A stretch of 13,776 nucleotides of DNA, taken from NCBI GenBank assembly GCA_003511885.1, contig DOIX01000021.1, positions 1 through 13,776 of the forward strand, given 5' to 3'. The position numbers and the translations under genes are program-made. Shown here piece by piece: positions 6,377 to 13,441 of the stretch. This DNA is from Cyanobacteria bacterium UBA11153 (GTDB lineage Bacteria; Cyanobacteriota; Cyanobacteriia; Cyanobacteriales; Coleofasciculaceae). The notes under the pieces were generated by a model, which was not told the DNA's origin, searched no databases, and saw nothing but the letters and a program-made list of their open reading frames with translations. Positions within the stretch are counted from its first letter, which is position 1. Each line of letters starts with the position of its first letter.

Positions 6377-7409
6377 AAAAAACAAAGCGATAGAATTTGT
6401 TGTCATTATCTGCGTGAAAAAATGTCAAAATCTGGTTGTGCATTAAAGAAATTGGTCTTTGTTTTTGCACTAAACGCCTACTCTGAATTTGAACAGCACC
6501 TTCGGCATGACAGCGGAGTTTTACATTACCCTGGCTAATTGTTAAAGAGGCAGCTTTTTCGGGAATATGGGGGATAATAATATCAGCATTGCTATCGGAA
6601 CCAATTGTAATTGGTTTGTTTGTTTTAGAGGGTAACTGAATGGATAATCCCTCTTCTATGATATCCTCATCTTCATCAAGGGTGACGAATCTGAGATTGG
6701 AGGATTGGTTTAGTTTAGCGCAAGGGTAATTATTATTACCGTATCTGGGATCTATGGCTTCAAATCCCCAACCTGCCCTGAGTGCTACTAAGTAGGTGGG
6801 TGCTGTGCCAACACTGAGAAATAATCCTAAAGAAAGTCCTAAAATACAAAAGCTAATTGGATCTTCGTATCCTCCTAAAGATATCATATTTCTCAGGATT
6901 TCCACTAGAATGGCAGCCACTATTCCGGCGATTAATCCGGAAATAGTTGCTTTCCAAATCCGTTGAGTTGCTTTGCTAGTCGAACCTTCAATACTGCGGA
7001 AACGCCAGCTAATTCCTTCTCCTAAACCTGTAAATAAACCGACTAAACTCCAAGATACTATTCTGACAATCGAGTCTGTAGCGCCAGTTTTATAGAGTAT
7101 CCAAGTGCAGCTAGAAGCAATTAATCCTGCTACAGTACCTGTGGCTAAAGCTACCCAAATAAAGGGGGGTAATACCCGTCGGTTGGCTTTGTAGCGCGTG
7201 GGGTTACTTAGAAAGATTTCTGTGATGACTGCGGCTACAGCAAAGGAAACTGCTGTAATGGGAAGCACAATAAAGTCTGGGTTAAATGGTAGGGGTTTGT
7301 TGGTAAAGGGTTTGAGGATATCAACTATTAGTAGTTGACTCAGATTCCAGCCAATTAGTGCTGAGAAGATTCCGGATATGGTGTAGAAGTATATTCTTTC
7401 TATTTTCAC
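6348..7409 (-). CDS. Six-helix membrane protein with FHA-like C-terminal domain
   Basis: 353 residues from a GTG that follows directly on the TAA of the upstream gene (zero gap); AGAGG at 7417-7421 gives a 7-nt spacing, so translation is probably coupled. Six hydrophobic helices lie at about 8-28, 46-67, 83-105, 114-130, 155-172 and 185-208, giving both ends in the cytoplasm. After a linker with an acidic patch ('TLDEDEDIIEEG') comes a beta-rich domain (~255-350). It contains 'ITIGSDSNADIIIP', like the first strands of an FHA domain ('IGR..ND I.L'), but with the usual Arg replaced by Ser and no Ser-x-x-His motif. It may therefore have an FHA fold without classic phosphothreonine binding. Likely role: inner-membrane platform of the GTPase/vWA operon (inference). 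The FHA assignment is moderate, the membrane topology strong. Confidence 0.75.
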   Translation of the reverse strand: MKIERIYFYTISGIFSALIGWNLSQLLIVDILKPFTNKPLPFNPDFIVLPITAVSFAVAAVITEIFLSNPTRYKANRRVLPPFIWVALATGTVAGLIASSCTWILYKTGATDSIVRIVSWSLVGLFTGLGEGISWRFRSIEGSTSKATQRIWKATISGLIAGIVAAILVEILRNMISLGGYEDPISFCILGLSLGLFLSVGTAPTYLVALRAGWGFEAIDPRYGNNNYPCAKLNQSSNLRFVTLDEDEDIIEEGLSIQLPSKTNKPITIGSDSNADIIIPHIPEKAASLTISQGNVKLRCHAEGAVQIQSRRLVQKQRPISLMHNQILTFFHADNDNKFYRFVFYDRFLDPEA

Positions 7410-9821
7410 TTAGTTACCTCTAGGGTTCTCAGGTTCTAATTTTTGAATTAGCTCTTCTACGCACATAATGTATCCTTCTGATTGGTTATTTTTTTTACAC
7501 TTAAAAAGATTGTCTTTGTCTTTTTTTAAATCATCATGACTATTACGGGTTTCAATACTCTTGAGTAAGAAAGTTGCGGCTATCTGAACTTGCTCATCTA
7601 TGAAAAGCTGACTAAGTTGATTCCATGTTTTCTCATCTACGGTTCCAGTTTCGGGAATTTCTCTCATTTTCTGAAACTGATTAACACCATCTTTAGTTTG
7701 GTCATCATAATTACCTGAAGGAGGAGACTTTAATATATCTATTGAACTTAGGGCTTTCTGTAGCAGTAGTATGTCTTGAGGTTTCTTTAGATCTAACTTT
7801 TTTGGAAGTTTGGCAGCAAAGCTTCCACTGATAAAAGTATAGTCAGGAGTACTTCTTAATTTTTTTCTGTCTTCATCGCCTCCGGGTTCTATCCCGGAAT
7901 TTTTGATCGATTCTTCCAATTCTTTCAGATATTTAATTATTTGATTTTTGGTAGCTGTTTTATCCTTTTCTGTAGTTTGTTTAATAAATTGCTGACTATA
8001 ATAGTACCAGTCTCGCTCTAAGTTAGGTGATAGTAATATTTCTGTTGGGGGGTCGTTTTTACTTTTATTCAACCAGTTTGGGGCAGATACTCCAAGATAT
8101 CCGGCTACAACAGCTAAAATGATGGCGATGATGACAGACAATCTGTTGTTACTAACAATACTCAAAACTTTTGAAAAAAAATCTAATCCGTTTCTTTCTG
8201 AATTATATAAATCAGATGCTTTTTCGCTTCTCGTAAGTGGAATGATCTGTAAATGAACAAGATCATATACATTGGTTGGAACACTTCCCTCACTCAACTG
8301 ATAGAAAAAGGCTGATAAGGTATAGTTACCAATTTTTTCAACTAATCTAGCTATGGTGCTGTATTCTTTATATACCTGTGGCGGCTTATTATGTGTTAAT
8401 TGTGATTTCCAGAGATTTAACATGTTTAATACTGGTTCATAAAACTGATCCTTAGCATCATTTGGATCTTGACATTTTAGCTGACTTGTAAGATTTATTG
8501 CATAAGTCTTGAACTGGGAACTCCATACATTTTTGGAATCAACCAGTAACCATTCAATATTCTGATATTCCCGATCATTAATGTTGTGTGATAGGCATTT
8601 CACCAGTAAAAGTGAGATACAGCGTAATATACACAATGAGAGGTATTTGTAGGCGTTATCATTTTGATTGTCCTTGCAAACTTTTAAAAGTTGCGATTGA
8701 ATCTTCAAAGAAGCATCAGCCCAATTCGAGTTATTCGGATTTGTGAGCCACGAGAGCCAGAAATATACATTCTCTTGTGGATTTAGTAAAACTAGCAATG
8801 CTTGATATTTAGCGGCGGATTTAGTGTTATTGGTTTTGAATGTATTATCAATAATCTGTGCCCAATTCCAGTGAGATGTTGAATAACTTTCTAAATAATC
8901 AGCTAGCTTGAGCAGGTTTTCCTCAACATTTTGATCATTAGCTATATTCTTAATGCACTCTTTTATCTTGTGGGTCAAATTATTATTTGACTTTGGACTT
9001 GGGTTAGTACTAAATTGTCCTGTACTGCCAGCAGCCCCTGGTAATTTCTGCTGTTGCTGATTTGAGGTAGCACCTCCTCCCGTTGAAGCTAATGGTCGTT
9101 TGTATTGTTTTACTTTAGGTGAGATATATTCAAATGCCTTCCCATCAGCACAGCAAATCAAAGTAAATCTCTCTGGAAAATCCAGATGAGGTACATTCCA
9201 CGCCCAAGCCATCGGAGTTTGACGCTGCTGCTTTAAATGTAAAGCCAGATAATGCAATCCTGCATAGTCAGGAGTTTTGTTTCCTCCGTTATTCTGTAAT
9301 GCAAAAATATATGGTACATAAGTTATCTTGGGCAACAAAGATTCGACTTGCGGACGACAGCGAGCGAACACCTCACTTGTGCAAATTGGTGCATAATAAT
9401 TGAGCCGATTAAATTTTTCATACTCCTCAAAACTGAAGTATGGTTCTCCAACTTGTCTCCACCACCACAACAGCGTACCAATTCCATCTATATTTTCCCA
9501 GTTTCCTCTATCTAACCAGAAGTATCGGTAAGCAACTCCAGGACGCTTGCCATCTTCCAGTAGATAAGTGGCTACAGCTAAGACAGAGTAATCACCAATA
9601 TCTCTAGCAATTAGGGCAATTTCTCCCTGCGCCGGAGCATAGCTATCGGGAATCCTAAAGTCATTAAATTTAACAGCATCTTGGATTTCTTTAGGAACCT
9701 GATAGTTACTTGGTCCTACCTCACTCTCATACCCCCCAGATACCAATATTCCATCCTCTCTTTCTATTTTTTTAAACCCTCTAGTAAACTCATAAACCGT
9801 TATGGTATTTGCGTCTGACAT
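7410..9821 (-). CDS. Large single-pass protein with peptidoglycan-binding domain, GTPase-associated
   Basis: 803 residues from the ATG at 9821, chosen because GGAGG lies 12 nt upstream and the start is 7 bp after the GTPase D stop. Extending the frame to 9929 would only translate GTPase D sequence out of frame. Residues ~1-235 form an aromatic-rich domain ('YRYFWLDRG', 'LLWWWRQVGEPYFSFEEY') that I cannot place firmly; it recalls the N-terminal domains of GTPase-associated proteins in predicted conflict systems. A Gly/Gln/Ser linker follows (~245-280), then a helical region (~285-535), one transmembrane helix (~560-578, 'SVIIAIILAVVAGYLGV') and an outer region. In the latter, residues ~687-738 match the PG_binding_1 pattern: 'LQKAL', 'GNYDDQTKDGVNQFQ', 'TGTVDEKTW'. 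This gives a cytoplasmic N-terminus and a periplasmic wall-binding C-terminus. It could tether the operon's GTPases to membrane and cell wall. Confidence 0.75.
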   Translation of the reverse strand: MSDANTITVYEFTRGFKKIEREDGILVSGGYESEVGPSNYQVPKEIQDAVKFNDFRIPDSYAPAQGEIALIARDIGDYSVLAVATYLLEDGKRPGVAYRYFWLDRGNWENIDGIGTLLWWWRQVGEPYFSFEEYEKFNRLNYYAPICTSEVFARCRPQVESLLPKITYVPYIFALQNNGGNKTPDYAGLHYLALHLKQQRQTPMAWAWNVPHLDFPERFTLICCADGKAFEYISPKVKQYKRPLASTGGGATSNQQQQKLPGAAGSTGQFSTNPSPKSNNNLTHKIKECIKNIANDQNVEENLLKLADYLESYSTSHWNWAQIIDNTFKTNNTKSAAKYQALLVLLNPQENVYFWLSWLTNPNNSNWADASLKIQSQLLKVCKDNQNDNAYKYLSLCILRCISLLLVKCLSHNINDREYQNIEWLLVDSKNVWSSQFKTYAINLTSQLKCQDPNDAKDQFYEPVLNMLNLWKSQLTHNKPPQVYKEYSTIARLVEKIGNYTLSAFFYQLSEGSVPTNVYDLVHLQIIPLTRSEKASDLYNSERNGLDFFSKVLSIVSNNRLSVIIAIILAVVAGYLGVSAPNWLNKSKNDPPTEILLSPNLERDWYYYSQQFIKQTTEKDKTATKNQIIKYLKELEESIKNSGIEPGGDEDRKKLRSTPDYTFISGSFAAKLPKKLDLKKPQDILLLQKALSSIDILKSPPSGNYDDQTKDGVNQFQKMREIPETGTVDEKTWNQLSQLFIDEQVQIAATFLLKSIETRNSHDDLKKDKDNLFKCKKNNQSEGYIMCVEELIQKLEPENPRGN

Positions 9822-9828
9822 GGCTAAT

Positions 9829-10773
9829 TTAATCCTCCATTTTTCTAAGTCGCTGGTCATCTTTGCCAGTATGTAACCAATAGATAGGTGCAACCAAACC
9901 AAAAGGTCTCCAATACTGAGGTCTATCAATTACACTCCTAGTTCCTTCTCGATCTCTTTCCTCTATTCTCACATTTGGTTGAGGCGGATTGCCTTTCATC
10001 CCAAAAGCTGAACAAAAAAAGTAGTTAACGGAACACCCCCATTCCTTACGCCACTTTTGAATAGTGTTTTGGGTTTGAGGAAATTTAAGACTAATAAATT
10101 TTTTGATATCATAGCGATGAATCCAAACTGTACCTTGTTCGGTTTTGGAGAAGACGACTGCAATCCGGTAGCTGCTGAGATTCTTTCCTTGTCCCGTCAA
10201 CCGAATATTTAATTCCGTCTTCAATCTATCAAAAGCTTGAGCATATTTTCGATCTTCTTTGGCAGTACCATCAATTAACAGCAAAAGACCAGAACCATCA
10301 GCGCAGTCATCTAAATAGTTACTCAATCCCCGACTTGCTGTACTCCTGTTACGCAAATCTTCTATTAGTTCCCCTGGGTACTCCCGACAAGATACTTGAA
10401 ACCGCAGATTTCCACCCAGACTGAAGGCAGGTTTTATTTCTATTAATAAGGTGTAAAGTGGTAGTTGACTCAGATCTTCAACTGGGTAATTGCCAGCAAA
10501 AGGTAAGCCATTTTCGAGAATGTCTTGTGCCATGGCAATTAGCCTAGCCGTATCGTCATCAAAGGGATTGACTGACTCAATTGGACTATCAGGTTTGGCA
10601 TTAGGCCAATAAGCTAAAGCTGCCATAAAGGTTGTTTTCCCCGAACGACGTGCCCCAATAATCCTCAAATCAGGATTGCCTGGTAAATCTCTTGTTCTTC
10701 GTCTCAAGCCATTAAACATACTCCTAAAAAATCTAATAATAGAGTTGATAATTCTTTTAAAGACTTCGATCAT
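9829..10773 (-). CDS. GTPase D, paralogue of A and C, with amphipathic N-terminus
   Basis: 314 residues. Residues 1-28 ('MIEVFKRIINSIIRFFRSMF', then four Arg) form a basic amphipathic helix likely to attach to the membrane; A and C lack it. Next come P-loop GTPase motifs: Walker A GARRSGKTT (40-48), a G3-like 'CREYPGE' (129-135) in place of D-x-x-G, the strand 'LLLLIDG' (163-169), a G4-like 'FSKTE' (208-212) and a G5-like 'CSAFG' (254-258). A conserved tail 'PFGLVAPIYWLHTGK' (290-304) is shared with A and C. The gene overlaps gene C by 17 bp and has AGGA 10 nt before its ATG, so translational coupling is likely. The family resembles the 'double-GTPase' type of predicted conflict systems, but this is not proven. 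GTP rather than ATP binding is inferred from the motif order. Confidence 0.8.
   Translation of the reverse strand: MIEVFKRIINSIIRFFRSMFNGLRRRTRDLPGNPDLRIIGARRSGKTTFMAALAYWPNAKPDSPIESVNPFDDDTARLIAMAQDILENGLPFAGNYPVEDLSQLPLYTLLIEIKPAFSLGGNLRFQVSCREYPGELIEDLRNRSTASRGLSNYLDDCADGSGLLLLIDGTAKEDRKYAQAFDRLKTELNIRLTGQGKNLSSYRIAVVFSKTEQGTVWIHRYDIKKFISLKFPQTQNTIQKWRKEWGCSVNYFFCSAFGMKGNPPQPNVRIEERDREGTRSVIDRPQYWRPFGLVAPIYWLHTGKDDQRLRKMED
9834..9838 (-). promoter_or_regulatory. Shine-Dalgarno that fixes the start at 9821
   Basis: GGAGG on the - strand lies within the last codons of GTPase D, 12 nt before the ATG at 9821. It supports the 803-residue form of the downstream protein over the 839-codon open frame. 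Confidence 0.6.
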
Positions 10774-11635
10774 ATAAAATTTTTCCTGTCGCCAACCAAT
10801 AAATCGGTGAAATTAACCCGTAAGGCTTCCATTGGCTAGGCTGTCTGAGACAAGCACTATACTCAGCCGGAGTGCCATCATCTGGAATGTAGCGATTGGG
10901 ACGAGGGTCAAAATCATCTTTGCGATCGCACATTACACCAAAAGCTGAACAAGCAAAAAATTGTAATCTCTCTGGTGGTAATTTTTGATTGAGAACTTGG
11001 TATGTTTTTGGCAATCGAACTTTAAATAAATCTTCATCTGGTTCCAGACGACAAGGCCATATTTCGCCCCTTTCGCACTTAGACATAACTATTGCTATGC
11101 GCAATTTTTTGATCTCTGGATTAATTTGCTCTCGTTCAGAAATTTCTTGGCAAAGTTTAGTAAAAGCAGGCTTATAAAGACGAGTATCTCGCTCAGGTTC
11201 CCAATCAGTTAGCATCACCATCCAACCCGTAGCCGTAAACAAATCGTCAATATATGGCTCAGTTTCTGTCCACTTATGTGCAAGGGGAATATCGTCGAAG
11301 ATTTCCCCAGCAAAGTCTCTAGTCGCTAAATCAATCGCTACACTGGGCAACCCTTTCACAGGGGGTATTTTAATTTGAAAGTAGTAAAAAGGTAAAACCT
11401 CTAATCCTCGTCTGTAATCACCAGCTATTTTTTCCCCTCTCATAATGATATCTTCTGCCAATCTTGACAGATTTTCCGCATCGTGACTAGTTGGCAATAT
11501 TTGTAATCCAGGAAATCTCATCCCCAGCTCTTTTTTATGAGGGCAATGTGCCAATGTCGCCAAATAAGTAGTTTTCCCCGATTGTCTCGGACCAATGATG
11601 CGAATATCTGTTGTGCTTCGTTTAGATAGAATCAT
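10757..11635 (-). CDS. GTPase C, paralogue of A and D
   Basis: 292 residues with Walker A GPRQSGKTT (15-23), G3-like 'TRDFAGE' (105-111), the strand 'WMVMLTD' (138-144), G4-like 'MSKCE' (184-188), G5-like 'CSAFG' (229-233) and the C-terminal signature 'PYGLISPIYWLATGK' (271-285). The start at 11635 is 3 bp after the stop of GTPase B and has GAGG 9 nt upstream. The G4 site has Glu where Asp normally selects guanine, as in D, so nucleotide preference is uncertain. It is predicted to be cytoplasmic, with no membrane helix. The order B-C-D with minimal spacing suggests the three products are made together, perhaps as a complex. It differs from A and D by the insertion 'DRKDDFDPRPNRYIPDDG' before the signature. 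Confidence 0.8.
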   Translation of the reverse strand: MILSKRSTTDIRIIGPRQSGKTTYLATLAHCPHKKELGMRFPGLQILPTSHDAENLSRLAEDIIMRGEKIAGDYRRGLEVLPFYYFQIKIPPVKGLPSVAIDLATRDFAGEIFDDIPLAHKWTETEPYIDDLFTATGWMVMLTDWEPERDTRLYKPAFTKLCQEISEREQINPEIKKLRIAIVMSKCERGEIWPCRLEPDEDLFKVRLPKTYQVLNQKLPPERLQFFACSAFGVMCDRKDDFDPRPNRYIPDDGTPAEYSACLRQPSQWKPYGLISPIYWLATGKILYDRSL

Positions 11636-11638
11636 AGC

Positions 11639-12397
11639 TTAATTCCTCAATCCCAAGTCATTAGCAATGAAAGCACCCAGATAAACCCAAGGAATTTCTA
11701 AAAGAGATAAATTCTTCGTCGTTGTGATAAAGAAGCGCAGGGCTGTACCATTAGACTGGGCGTTGTATTCCCGAATTATGTTATCTGCTTTACTGAAGTA
11801 CGTCCGACGGATATAATTATTGTACTCGAACCAAAGGGGATTTTTCGAGGGGTTATATCGCCAGTTTTTTTCTTCAGCATCAGGATGGCAAAATAAATCC
11901 GCTTTATGAATCGAAATCAGGATATGTGGAACTCTAACGCAGTTTTGCCTGAAGAATTGCAGCCACGACTCTAAGTTATTCACCCAAGCATCGGGACGGG
12001 GAAAATTATCCGGAGTAGTTTCACCATCCAATAGGTGAGATTGAATCATACTACGATGAGGCGGTAGTAATAAAAGAATGCCTTGGCTTTGACTAACCTC
12101 TTTTCTAATATCCTGCCAAGCTTCGGCGTGGGTGTTTCTCCATTCCTTATCTTCCCAAACTTCACCAGGAGTATCAATCCACCGGACTTGAATTTGCCTT
12201 TCACCCGCTGGCAAATCCACATTAATTACCAAAGTTTCTTCTTCCTTCTGACGAGTAAAAGTTATTTCACCCGTGCCAAGATTATAGTATTTGCTTAAGT
12301 TAGTTAGAACCTTGACATGTTTAGTTCCTGGATTGTGGAGTGACACTACCATACTGGTTTTCCCGACTTGGCGATCGCCGATTACTACCACACTCAT
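11639..12397 (-). CDS. GTPase B, small Ras-like/TRAFAC-type GTPase
   Basis: 252 residues. Walker A GDRQVGKTS (7-15) is almost at the N-terminus. It has a canonical G3 'WIDTPGE' (73-79), a strand 'GILLLLPP' (106-113), a G4-like 'SIHKAD' (162-167, HKAD in place of NKxD) and a possible G5 'TTTKN' (225-229). It is a different lineage from A, C and D, lacking their 'PIYWL.TGK' tail and having a proper D-T-P-G. It is predicted to be soluble. The ATG at 12397 has no obvious Shine-Dalgarno but lies about 18 nt from the predicted transcription start of a good promoter, making it the first gene of the tight operon B-C-D-7410-6348-5006. It may be the regulatory switch acting on the other three (inference). 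Confidence 0.8.
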   Translation of the reverse strand: MSVVVIGDRQVGKTSMVVSLHNPGTKHVKVLTNLSKYYNLGTGEITFTRQKEEETLVINVDLPAGERQIQVRWIDTPGEVWEDKEWRNTHAEAWQDIRKEVSQSQGILLLLPPHRSMIQSHLLDGETTPDNFPRPDAWVNNLESWLQFFRQNCVRVPHILISIHKADLFCHPDAEEKNWRYNPSKNPLWFEYNNYIRRTYFSKADNIIREYNAQSNGTALRFFITTTKNLSLLEIPWVYLGAFIANDLGLRN

Positions 12398-12421
12398 AGT
12401 TTTTTAGAAATAGATAATATA

Positions 12422-12451
12422 GTTATACTTCTTCTCTATTCAGAAAGTCAA
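12422..12451 (-). promoter_or_regulatory. Sigma70-type promoter for the GTPase B operon
   Basis: Read on the - strand, TTGACT (12446-12451) and TATAAC (12422-12427) each match the consensus at five of six positions and are separated by 18 bp. The predicted start near 12415 gives a leader of about 18 nt to the ATG at 12397. It lies in the 94-bp gap after GTPase A, so B onward can be transcribed without A. Confidence 0.5.
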
Positions 12452-12491
12452 GTCTATGTCCATAAAATATTTCACTTATTTATCCAGGATT

Positions 12492-13343
12492 TCAGGCAGT
12501 ATCTAGTCGTCGGTCATGTTTTCCCGTCAACAACCAATATATGGGTGACACTAAACCAAATGGGTTCCAAGTAATTGGGCTTTTCAGGACAGCGAAAGTC
12601 CCGGTTTCTCCCCTGTTAATACACGCCGCATTCGGTACTAAAGGATTCCCCGTCATCCCGTAGGCGGAACAGGCAAAATAGTGAGTACGGCAAGACCAAG
12701 ACTGACTCCAGTTTTCCATCACAGACTTCATTTGAGGAAACTTAAGAGCAGTGAATTGTTCTATATTTTCTCTATAAATCCACGCTTGAGGTTGGTCGAA
12801 CTTAGAAAATACGATAGCTATCCGATAATCTTGTTTTTCTGTTGCAGTTATTCTCTGGCTGAGTTCTTTTTCTAATACCTCCAATACCTCAGCACAATGT
12901 TGGTCAAGTCTTGATGTCGTATCAATCAGCAAAATTACCTGTTTTACGCTTGCCAAATCATCAAGATAACGGCAAACTAAATCATTATTTTTGTTTTCAA
13001 GTAAACAATCAAATAATTCGCCAGCATAAAAGCTGCAACTAAAGTGAAGTTCTGTATCTTTACTTCTAAATCCTGGAATAATAGAGGATCTCGATTTCAA
13101 TTTAATTAAGAAACGATAGATACCTTCAGAACCAGGAGGAGTAGGTGCCAATCCTAGTCCATTCCTAAGAATATGCTCACCCATTTGGCTTAGACATTGT
13201 GTTTCATCTCCCAATAGATCAATAGATATTATTGGACTAGTTTTGTCATCAGCATGAGGAAAACTAGCCAAAGCCACCAGGTATGTAAGTTTACCAGATG
13301 GTCTAGGTCCTAAAATTCTAATATTCCCATTAAAAATACTCAT
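12492..13343 (-). CDS. GTPase A, paralogue of C and D with altered Walker A
   Basis: 283 residues in the same order as C and D: Walker A-like GPRPSGKLT (12-20), G3-like 'CSFYAGE' (103-109), strand 'VILLIDT' (136-142), G4-like 'FSKFD' (179-183), G5-like 'CSAYG' (225-229) and 'PFGLVSPIYWLLTGK' (261-275). The residue after the P-loop lysine is Leu (codon CTT) instead of Ser/Thr, which normally coordinates magnesium, so hydrolysis may be impaired; its G4 Asp, however, is closer to the canonical form than in C or D. The gene stands 94 bp upstream of B. The spacer upstream (13344-13399) holds no clear promoter, only a weak dyad ATCAA-n7-TTGAT at 13381-13397. The ATG at 13343 has a weak purine-rich stretch ahead of it. 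It is most similar to D by eye. Confidence 0.8.
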   Translation of the reverse strand: MSIFNGNIRILGPRPSGKLTYLVALASFPHADDKTSPIISIDLLGDETQCLSQMGEHILRNGLGLAPTPPGSEGIYRFLIKLKSRSSIIPGFRSKDTELHFSCSFYAGELFDCLLENKNNDLVCRYLDDLASVKQVILLIDTTSRLDQHCAEVLEVLEKELSQRITATEKQDYRIAIVFSKFDQPQAWIYRENIEQFTALKFPQMKSVMENWSQSWSCRTHYFACSAYGMTGNPLVPNAACINRGETGTFAVLKSPITWNPFGLVSPIYWLLTGKHDRRLDTA

Positions 13344-13399
13344 TACCTACCACCCAAAATCGCCAATCTGCTACTAGTCTATCAACCAAATTTTGATCG

Positions 13400-13441
13400 G
13401 TTTATAGTAAGCGCTTTAGCGCTAAAGCGCCTACTACGAAC
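13400..13441. repeat. 42-bp near-perfect palindrome at cluster boundary
   Basis: Two 21-nt arms meet at 13420/13421 with no loop and pair at 18 of 21 positions; the core is AGCGCTTTAGC|GCTAAAGCGC. Its ends (GTTTATAGTA ... TACTACGAAC) match those of the 2090-2181 element. It overlaps the stop codon of the right-edge gene. Confidence 0.8.

Noticed and set aside
9822..9929. Longer start (9929) for the wall-binding protein
   Set aside because: The extra 36 codons are GTPase D sequence read in another frame; GGAGG at 9834-9838 supports the ATG at 9821.
13381..13397. ATCAA-n7-TTGAT dyad as an operator before GTPase A
   Set aside because: Arms of only 5 bp in AT-rich DNA are likely by chance and no regulator is encoded nearby.
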